NCBI GenBank assembly: GCA_021296165.1
Contig: JAGWAW010000066.1
Span: 3,353 to 13,336, forward strand
Source: Nitrosopumilaceae archaeon
GTDB taxonomy: Archaea; Thermoproteota; Nitrososphaeria; Nitrososphaerales; Nitrosopumilaceae
Direction of reading: 5' to 3'
DNA: 9,984 bases
A program made the position numbers and the translations under genes. Shown here piece after piece: positions 6,509 to 9,984 of the stretch. The first letter of the stretch is position 1. Each line of letters opens with the position of its first letter. The notes beneath the pieces were generated by a model, which was given only the letters and a program-made list of their open reading frames with translations, was not told the DNA's origin and did not search any database.

Positions 6509-6859
6509 TTGACCGAGTTCACTCACGACGAATACCAAAGCGTACGCGTCCGGGATATCATCCGCGTTGATCTGGACGACTTTATAGCCATGATGTCGGC
6601 CACCGAGTCCAGCCTGGCGTATTGGGCAGACGGTGTGCTGTTTGCCTGCTATGCCATGACCGAGTCCGAGGCGCTGGCCGAGAAGGAGATCGCCGGCACC
6701 ACCTACCTAGACAAGATACTCTTTGCCAAACATCCAACCTTCTCAAAGACGGTAAAGTCAGCCACCAACTTTGAGATACCCGCGGTGAACGTGAGCCGCA
6801 GCGGCATGTACTCCAGACTGATAGCATGGCTCAAGGGCCTCCCGGCCTGGAATGATTGA
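6509..6859 (+). CDS. Conserved-looking protein of unknown function, overlaps tag
   Basis: 116 aa from the TTG at 6509. In-frame alternatives are ATG 6491 (122 aa) and ATG 6425 (144 aa). TTG is favoured because the TATA box at 6477-6485 gives leaderless spacing, and a GGAGG (6495-6499) also sits 9 nt before it. The ATG at 6425 is upstream of the TATA box and so is excluded if that promoter is the main one. The protein is soluble, mixed charge, with an acidic first half (DLDDF at about 22-26), an aromatic/hydrophobic core (YWADGVLFACYAM near 40-52) and a basic, Ser-rich second half. I recognise no domain. Its last 8 nt overlap the first 8 nt of tag, so the two are translationally linked, and a role beside base-excision repair is a reasonable guess only. 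Confidence 0.7.
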   Translation: MTEFTHDEYQSVRVRDIIRVDLDDFIAMMSATESSLAYWADGVLFACYAMTESEALAEKEIAGTTYLDKILFAKHPTFSKTVKSATNFEIPAVNVSRSGMYSRLIAWLKGLPAWND

Positions 6860-7409
6860 GTTGAACCGCTGCGCCTGGGCCGTGGGGGAATCCATGGCGC
6901 GATACCACGACACAGAGTGGGGCATGCCCCAGCACGACGACCAGAAGCTGTACGAGTTTCTGGTGCTGGAGGGAGCCCAGGCCGGGCTGTCGTGGAGTAC
7001 CATACTCGACAAGAGGGAGGGGTACCGGGAGGCGTTCGCCGGATTTGATCCCCGGAAGGTGGCCGCCTACACTCCCGACGACGTGCGGGCCCTGACCCAG
7101 AACCCCCGCATAGTGCGGAACCGGCTTAAGATATCTTCGGCGATAAACAACGCGGGGAGGTTCTGCGACATACAGGAGGAGTTCGGCAGCTTCGACAGGT
7201 ACGTCTGGGGGCTGGCCGGCGGCCGGGTCCTCAACTCGCTCGGCGACGACGAGCCACTGCCCGCCTCCACGCCCGCGTCGGCGCGCATGAGCTCGGACAT
7301 GAAAAGGCGCGGGTTCACGTTCGTGGGACCGGTCATATGCTACGCGTTCATGCAGGCGACGGGTATGGTCAACGACCACACCCGGGGCTGCTTCCTGCAC
7401 CGCATTTAG
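6852..7409 (+). CDS. tag: DNA-3-methyladenine glycosylase I
   Basis: 185 aa, the usual Tag length. The enzyme removes 3-methyladenine from alkylated DNA as the first step of base excision repair. All four zinc ligands of the E. coli enzyme are matched: Cys7, His19, His176 and Cys180. The substrate pocket segment LEGAQAGLSW at 39-48 carries the conserved Glu40 and Trp48. Further family landmarks are YHDTEWG at 18-24, FDPRKVA at 65-71, STPASA at 139-144, RGFTFVGP at 153-160 and MVNDH at 172-176. The ATG lies within the end of the upstream gene (8-nt overlap), with no SD, so it likely depends on translation of that gene. Tag is best known from bacteria, so acquisition from a bacterium is possible, though its base composition looks like its neighbours. 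Confidence 0.96.
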   Translation: MIELNRCAWAVGESMARYHDTEWGMPQHDDQKLYEFLVLEGAQAGLSWSTILDKREGYREAFAGFDPRKVAAYTPDDVRALTQNPRIVRNRLKISSAINNAGRFCDIQEEFGSFDRYVWGLAGGRVLNSLGDDEPLPASTPASARMSSDMKRRGFTFVGPVICYAFMQATGMVNDHTRGCFLHRI

Positions 7410-7442
7410 ACTACACAACGGTCGCGCCGCACCCGGAATTCG

Positions 7443-7459
7443 GGAGGGACAATCCCTCC
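7443..7459. promoter_or_regulatory. Perfect inverted repeat upstream of ferritin
   Basis: GGAGGGA-CAA-TCCCTCC: 7-bp perfect arms around a 3-nt centre, 53 nt before the ferritin ATG and 34 nt after the tag stop. No T run follows, so it does not look like a bacterial-type terminator. Its place just upstream of the likely promoter region fits an operator or an RNA hairpin; an iron-responsive site is a guess. Confidence 0.4.
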
Positions 7460-7467
7460 ACACATAT

Positions 7468-7489
7468 GGAATAAACCCTGACAAAAACC
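7468..7489 (+). promoter_or_regulatory. Candidate ferritin promoter
   Basis: Two A/T-rich candidates precede the ferritin ATG. GGAATAAAC (about 7468-7476) would give a leader of roughly a dozen bases, and ACAAAAACC (7481-7489) fits leaderless spacing. Neither is a clean TATA box. No SD precedes the ATG. Confidence 0.3.
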
Positions 7490-7511
7490 GCCAATTCCCC
7501 AAAATACAGAC

Positions 7512-8012
7512 ATGGACATTTCGAAGGAGATCACGCAGGCGCTCAACGACCAGATATCGTTGGAGGCCGGCGCCTCGCAGTATTACCTGGCCACGGCCTG
7601 CTGGTGCGAGGTGTCCGGGTACGAGGGGGCTGCTGCCTACTTTTACACCCAGTCCGATGAGGAAAGGATGCACATGCTAAAGATCATAAAATTCCTTAAC
7701 AGCCTGGGCATATCCGCAAAGGTATCCGCCGTGCCCGGCCCGAACATACGTCACAAATCACTGGAGGATGCACTCAAGGCTTCACTGAAGAATGAACAGG
7801 CGGTGACGGTGGCCATCCACAAGGCTCTGACACTGGCCCACAAAAAGTCCGACTATTCCACGTTTGAGCTGCTGGAGTGGTTTGCCGCCGAGCAGGTCCA
7901 TGAGGAGACCAAATTCGAGGCAATCCTGCAAAAGTTCGACACCATAGGCAGGGACGGCTTGGCCGTAGCCGAGATCGACAGGATCCTTGCCTCCCAAGCG
8001 GGGACCTGCTAG
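7512..8012 (+). CDS. ftn: Non-haem ferritin (iron storage ferroxidase)
   Basis: 166 aa, the length of bacterial-type ferritins. Ferritin oxidises Fe(II) and stores it as a mineral inside a 24-subunit shell in the cytoplasm. Relative to E. coli FtnA every ferroxidase-site ligand is present, shifted by one: Glu18, Glu51, His54, Glu95, Gln128 and Glu131. Trp123 (LEWF) and the EGAAAYF segment at 38-44 also match the family. No haem-binding Met typical of bacterioferritin is apparent, and the closer match is FtnA. The gene is a single unit: tag ends 102 nt upstream, and a double T7 terminator follows. Codon choice differs from its neighbours: of 12 Ile codons I count 6 ATC, 5 ATA, 1 ATT, against mostly ATA in lysS, and AAA/GAA are commoner. 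High expression or transfer could explain this. Confidence 0.95.
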   Translation: MDISKEITQALNDQISLEAGASQYYLATACWCEVSGYEGAAAYFYTQSDEERMHMLKIIKFLNSLGISAKVSAVPGPNIRHKSLEDALKASLKNEQAVTVAIHKALTLAHKKSDYSTFELLEWFAAEQVHEETKFEAILQKFDTIGRDGLAVAEIDRILASQAGTC

Positions 8013-8019
8013 GAAGCGG

Positions 8020-8036
8020 TTTTTTTACATTTTTTT
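8020..8036 (+). terminator. Double T7 terminator after ferritin
   Basis: Two runs of seven T separated by ACA begin 8 nt after the ferritin TAG. This is the clearest oligo-T terminator in the window and marks ferritin as the end of a transcript. Confidence 0.75.
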
Positions 8037-8069
8037 GCTTGGTCAGACGAATCCTGCGCACATGCATCC

Positions 8070-8112
8070 CCGGATCGTGCACCGGCCGCGGCCGTCCATG
8101 TGCACGGCCCGG
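8070..8112. other. Strong hairpin with a 12-bp palindrome in its loop
   Basis: Arms 8070-8082 and 8100-8112 pair over 13 positions (11 Watson-Crick, one G-T, one mismatch, both variant positions in the middle), and the loop contains the perfect palindrome CGGCCGCGGCCG (8083-8094). It lies in the 253-nt gene-free stretch 8013-8265 between ferritin and the first microgene, where I see no credible coding frame. A second short hairpin, GGCAG-GAT-CTGCC, lies near 8161-8174. It may be part of a small RNA or a DNA-binding site. Confidence 0.35.
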
Positions 8113-8235
8113 AGATGGTAGCACCCCACCCCGGTATTCCTGCAGTTCATGGCATGACAGGGCAGGATCTGCCTATTATGCGTGGCGGGCGTTTGGGGGT
8201 GTGTGCGGCGGAGTCCGCATGTTTACACCGCGCCG

Positions 8236-8244
8236 GATATATTC
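8236..8244 (+). promoter_or_regulatory. TATA box for the 45-aa membrane peptide
   Basis: GATATATTC, centred at 8240, is exactly 26 nt before the ATG at 8266. It fixes that ATG as the start over the longer open frame that begins at 8182 upstream of the box. Confidence 0.6.
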
Positions 8245-8265
8245 GGCGCCGCCCTGCCATGCGTG

Positions 8266-8403
8266 ATGGGTCTGGGACGGGCGCTGATCAGCGGAGCCGC
8301 CTTTGTGGTGGTGGGGCTGGCGGCCATAGTGGTGGGGGCGTTCATGCTGCGGGGAAACATGCACATGTGGGACCACCGCGACGGCGCCGATAGCGAAAAA
8401 TAG
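8266..8403 (+). CDS. 45-aa single-helix membrane peptide
   Basis: The ATG at 8266 sits 26 nt after a good TATA box, so the mRNA should be leaderless. The peptide has a short N-terminus with one Arg, a hydrophobic helix over about residues 7-28 (Val/Ala/Gly/Leu/Ile-rich, including VVVGLAAIVVGAF), then a polar tail with Met, His and charged residues (HMWDHRDGADSEK). The frame stays open upstream to 8182, but that extension contains the promoter and is unlikely to be translated. No family is recognised. Ends in TAG. Confidence 0.65.
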   Translation: MGLGRALISGAAFVVVGLAAIVVGAFMLRGNMHMWDHRDGADSEK

Positions 8404-8404
8404 C
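8395..8404 (+). promoter_or_regulatory. TATA-like box for the 55-aa Cys-rich gene
   Basis: GAAAAATAGC, centred near 8399, overlaps the stop codon of the 45-aa gene and lies 26 nt before the ATG at 8425. Confidence 0.45.
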
Positions 8405-8424
8405 CCTGCCCGCCCCGCAACACC

Positions 8425-8592
8425 ATGGTAGGACCGCAGGACGGCGGGTTTGGCTTCGACCAGTCGCGCAAGTACACCCGTATAGACAACATAGACGATA
8501 TCTGCGTGCAGTGCCAGGCCGGCCAGCACGGCAAGTGCTTGGGCACCCCCGAGAAGGAGTGCGAGTGCGAGTACTGCATCATACACGGGTAG
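8425..8592 (+). CDS. 55-aa Cys/His-rich small protein, probable zinc binder
   Basis: Reading from the ATG at 8425 gives 55 codons and a TAG. The first 20 residues are polar and Gly-rich. The second half holds six cysteines and two histidines: CVQC at 27-30, His35, Cys38, then CECEYC at 46-51 and His54. Paired CxxC-type spacing with nearby His is typical of small zinc-binding proteins; a metal-storage or regulatory role cannot be told apart here. It starts 21 nt after the 45-aa gene and has a TATA-like box at leaderless distance. No named family is recognised. Confidence 0.7.
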   Translation: MVGPQDGGFGFDQSRKYTRIDNIDDICVQCQAGQHGKCLGTPEKECECEYCIIHG

Positions 8593-8599
8593 GCACCGG

Positions 8600-8610
8600 A
8601 TTTTTTAGTA
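8600..8610 (+). promoter_or_regulatory. TATA-like box for the C2H2 gene
   Basis: ATTTTTTAGTA, centred near 8605, is 26-27 nt before the ATG at 8632. Its T6 run could also serve as the terminator of the 55-aa gene, which stops 8 nt earlier, so the same bases may do both jobs. Confidence 0.5.
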
Positions 8611-8631
8611 GCCACTGGGAGCCGTACCACC

Positions 8632-8748
8632 ATGCCCAAGATGCAATTCAGCTGCCCGCACTGCGGCAGGTTTTTTGACCGGGACGTGATCGGCCTAGCC
8701 AGACACATCGGGCGGGAGCACGACCGGGACCACCAGAACCTTCAATAA
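8632..8748 (+). CDS. 38-aa single C2H2 zinc-finger protein
   Basis: The ATG at 8632 opens 38 codons ending in TAA. It is almost nothing but one classical C2H2 finger: Cys8-x2-Cys11-x13-His25-x4-His30, with Phe14/Phe15 and Leu22 at the usual hydrophobic-core places and a basic recognition-helix region (ARHIGREH). Single-finger microproteins of this kind occur in archaea and are usually assumed to bind nucleic acid or protein; which applies here is unknown. A TATA-like box lies 26 nt upstream. The same frame continues after the TAA into the 32-aa membrane peptide. Confidence 0.75.
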   Translation: MPKMQFSCPHCGRFFDRDVIGLARHIGREHDRDHQNLQ

Positions 8749-8749
8749 T
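8741..8749 (+). promoter_or_regulatory. Weak TATA-like site for the 32-aa membrane peptide
   Basis: TTCAATAAT at the end of the zinc-finger gene is about 27 nt before the TTG at 8773, the same distance as for its neighbours, but it is a poorer TATA match. Confidence 0.3.
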
Positions 8750-8772
8750 GGAGCGGCGGCGGCTACGGCATC

Positions 8773-8871
8773 TTGTCCAGAGCCAAAAAGATAGCAATAT
8801 GGACAGCCATACTGGCCGGAGGGCTGACCTACTACTTGGCATACGGTCATATAGCCGACTTCATGCGGTGA
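8773..8871 (+). CDS. 32-aa single-helix membrane peptide (TTG start or frameshifted)
   Basis: From a TTG at 8773 the frame gives 32 residues ending in TGA: a basic start (SRAKK), a hydrophobic helix over about 6-24 (IAIWTAILAGGLTYYLAY) and a short tail. The frame has no ATG at its beginning. Upstream it runs S-G-G-G-Y-G-I-L back to the TAA of the zinc-finger gene, with which it is in phase. The nearby ATG at 8748 is in another frame; loss of a single G after it would give a 40-aa protein with a normal ATG. So this is either a TTG-started leaderless peptide, a gene with a 1-nt error or frameshift, or a read-through extension of the zinc finger. Confidence 0.5.
   Translation: MSRAKKIAIWTAILAGGLTYYLAYGHIADFMR
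8847..8854 (+). promoter_or_regulatory. TATA box for the PPOX-like gene
   Basis: TCATATAG, centred at 8851, lies inside the 32-aa gene and 27 nt before the ATG at 8878. Confidence 0.5.
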
Positions 8872-8877
8872 CACGTA

Positions 8878-9321
8878 ATGGCCAGAGTCACCGACGAGAT
8901 GGCGCAGTTCATGGAGAACGAGCGGCTGGGCTTCGTGGCCACGGTCTCTCCGGGGAACGTACCCAACATCTCCCCCAAGGGATCCCTGATGCGCAGCGGC
9001 GACTCCAGCATAGCGTTTGCGGAGATACGCTCGCCGGACACCGTCGCAAACTTGGAGTCGAATCCCGCCGTGGAGGTCAGCATCATCAGTCCCATCGTAC
9101 GGAGGGGATACCTGTTTGCCGGCCGGGGACGGGTGGTCCGGAAGGGCCCCGAGTTCGACGACATGGTGGCGCGCTTCAGGGACAGGGGGATACAGAGCCC
9201 CATCGGGACCGTGGTCGTAATAGACGTGGACCGCGTGGAGGAGACAATGTCTCCCCTGTATGATCTGGGATACACCGAGGACCAGATAAGGGAGACCTGG
9301 AAAAAGCACTACTTTTCGTAG
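8878..9321 (+). CDS. PPOX-type FMN-binding split-barrel protein
   Basis: 147 aa, typical of small single-domain members of the pyridoxamine 5'-phosphate oxidase-related superfamily, which bind FMN or F420 in a dimeric split beta-barrel. Visible: an N-terminal helix (VTDEMAQFME), first strand LGFVATVSPGNVPNISPKGS at 17-36 (the family's conserved opening), FAEIRSPDTVANLESNPAVEV at about 47-67 where a helix and strand carry flavin-phosphate contacts, YLFAGRGRVV at 78-87, and a C-terminal variable helix. The exact cofactor and substrate cannot be told. True PdxH is longer and has extra substrate residues, so a vitamin B6 role is not claimed. It starts 6 nt after the 32-aa gene and has its own TATA box. 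Ends in TAG. Confidence 0.88.
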   Translation: MARVTDEMAQFMENERLGFVATVSPGNVPNISPKGSLMRSGDSSIAFAEIRSPDTVANLESNPAVEVSIISPIVRRGYLFAGRGRVVRKGPEFDDMVARFRDRGIQSPIGTVVVIDVDRVEETMSPLYDLGYTEDQIRETWKKHYFS

Positions 9322-9545
9322 CATACGGCAAGGCCCATATCCTGCAGCAGACTGCTCGCGTTCCGCCGATACCGGTCTAGGGAATCCACCACACCAAGAC
9401 ACGGCCTGATCCAAAAAGAATGCATCCGAACGATCCCCGACCCGTGGCATGGACGGGGCAGACCATGTCTCCATGCGCAGCACATCAAACAGTATCACGC
9501 ACTAGTGGGCGATGCGAGCGATGTGTATGTGGCAGATATCGTGGA

Positions 9546-9618
9546 GAATATTTACAATCCACAACTTTACAACAGGTTCGCACCAGGTTGTAGTGCCTCG
9601 TAGGTATTGTGGATATTC
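9546..9618 (+). repeat. 73-nt repeat element, copy A
   Basis: Aligns without gaps to copy B at 9829-9901 with 54 of 73 positions identical. It is bounded by GAATAT (9546-9551) and its inverse ATATTC (9613-9618). Inside, TACAAC (9568-9573) and GTTGTA (9587-9592) form a 6-bp stem around a GGT-TCGC-ACC mini-hairpin. Weaker similarity to copy B continues into the upstream flank. Confidence 0.75.
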
Positions 9619-9828
9619 CACCATGACTATGGAATCGGTCCGGCCTCCTCCATAACCAGCAATGCCGGCGGCTTTACTGGGATGCACGGGCCGGTCGGCG
9701 CCGGCTTAGGCGCAGGTGGTAGTGTGTGGCCGCATGCTTATGCAGATCCAAACTATGGTAATGCCAAAGGAGATCTGGCCGATGGTCCATGTCGGTGAAT
9801 GACAGTGTGACGGACAGGATGTCAAGGA

Positions 9829-9901
9829 GAATATTTGCAATCTCCAACCTTACATCTGATTCACGCTCGGCTGTAGTGGTTCATAAATATTGCAGATATT
9901 C
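9829..9901 (+). repeat. 73-nt repeat element, copy B
   Basis: Same orientation as copy A, 283 nt further on. Its ends form a longer inverted pair than those of A: GAATATTTGC (9829-9838) with GCAGATATTC (9892-9901), ten pairs including one G-T. The TACA/TGTA inner stem is kept in shorter form. Such terminal inverted symmetry fits a small palindromic mobile unit or a structured RNA. Confidence 0.75.
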
Positions 9902-9910
9902 ACCATAGGG

Positions 9911-9924
9911 GAATATTCACAATC
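9911..9924 (+). repeat. Partial third copy of the repeat start
   Basis: GAATATTCACAATC matches 13 of 14 bases of the start of copy A and 12 of 14 of copy B, beginning 10 nt after copy B ends. Similarity does not continue downstream, so it is a truncated copy or a single binding site. Confidence 0.5.
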
Positions 9925-9984
9925 TAATTGATCTCAAACAATAGCAAGATTTTGTCGATTTTTGTCCAAAATGTGCCTGTCCCT

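Larger units (their letters stand above)
9322..9984. other. Gene-free right end with repeats and AT-rich tail
   Basis: No convincing gene. A TTG-started open frame at 9607-9798 is Gly-rich, overlaps repeat copy A and matches nothing I know. On the minus strand a 38-codon frame (9309-9425) ends against the PPOX gene and could be a fragment. The notable content is the pair of 73-nt repeats and the partial third copy. GC falls sharply at the end: 20 of 60 bases at 9901-9960. Confidence 0.5.

Noticed and set aside
8748..9263. 171-aa forward open frame starting at the ATG overlapping the zinc-finger stop
   Set aside because: It overlaps PPOX in another frame and is Arg/Gly/His-rich. Only its ATG matters, as a possible original start of the membrane peptide.
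8695..9498. 267-aa minus-strand open frame
   Set aside because: It covers the PPOX gene and the end of the microgene cluster in antisense; PPOX has clear family motifs and a promoter, this frame has none.
9607..9798. 63-aa Gly-rich frame with TTG start
   Set aside because: It begins inside repeat copy A, has no promoter at the expected distance and resembles no family; probably chance or remnant.
1..9984. CRISPR array or insertion sequence
   Set aside because: No regularly spaced identical repeats and no transposase or integrase frame were found; the only repeats are the diverged 73-nt pair and its partial copy.

Overview
The window looks like chromosomal DNA from a GC-rich member of the Thaumarchaeota (Nitrososphaerota), most like the sponge symbiont Cenarchaeum. 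That assignment is inferred, not searched. It rests on four things: a one-protein archaeal Elp3, a class I lysyl-tRNA synthetase, TATA-type boxes lying about 26 nt upstream of several start codons (leaderless archaeal transcription), and strong use of the Ile codon ATA despite high GC.

Layout. 1-97: tail of a protein with two AT-hooks. 98-942: a long gene-free stretch with T7 runs and strong inverted repeats. 967-5103: a forward block of elp3, lysS (class I), a two-helix membrane protein and a long coiled-coil protein; elp3 and lysS are 1 nt apart, lysS and the membrane gene share one base, and 18 nt separate the membrane gene from the coiled-coil gene. 5104-5455: gene-free gap. 5456-6322: a Ppm1/LCM-type SAM methyltransferase on the minus strand, divergent from 6509-6859, a 116-aa protein of unknown function that overlaps tag (3-methyladenine DNA glycosylase I). 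7512-8012: a ferritin with all ferroxidase ligands, closed by a double T7 terminator. 8266-8871: four very small genes of 32-55 codons (two single-helix membrane peptides, one Cys/His-rich protein, one single C2H2 zinc finger). 8878-9321: an FMN-binding split-barrel protein of the pyridoxamine 5'-phosphate oxidase superfamily. 9322-9984: no convincing gene, but two gapless 73-nt repeats (54/73 identical) and a third partial copy in an AT-rich stretch.

How the genes may work together. Elp3 modifies wobble U34 of tRNAs including tRNA-Lys(UUU), and LysRS charges tRNA-Lys, so the 1-nt spacing of elp3 and lysS suggests coupled supply of modified, charged tRNA-Lys. Tag and ferritin are both damage-protection functions (alkylated bases, free iron), and PPOX-like proteins are redox flavoproteins, but nothing here shows that they are co-regulated.

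The least expected parts are the run of microgenes, each with its own TATA-like box inside or just after the preceding gene, the paired 73-nt elements at the right end, and the structured, T-run-punctuated region before elp3. All calls come from reading the sequence; no database search was run.
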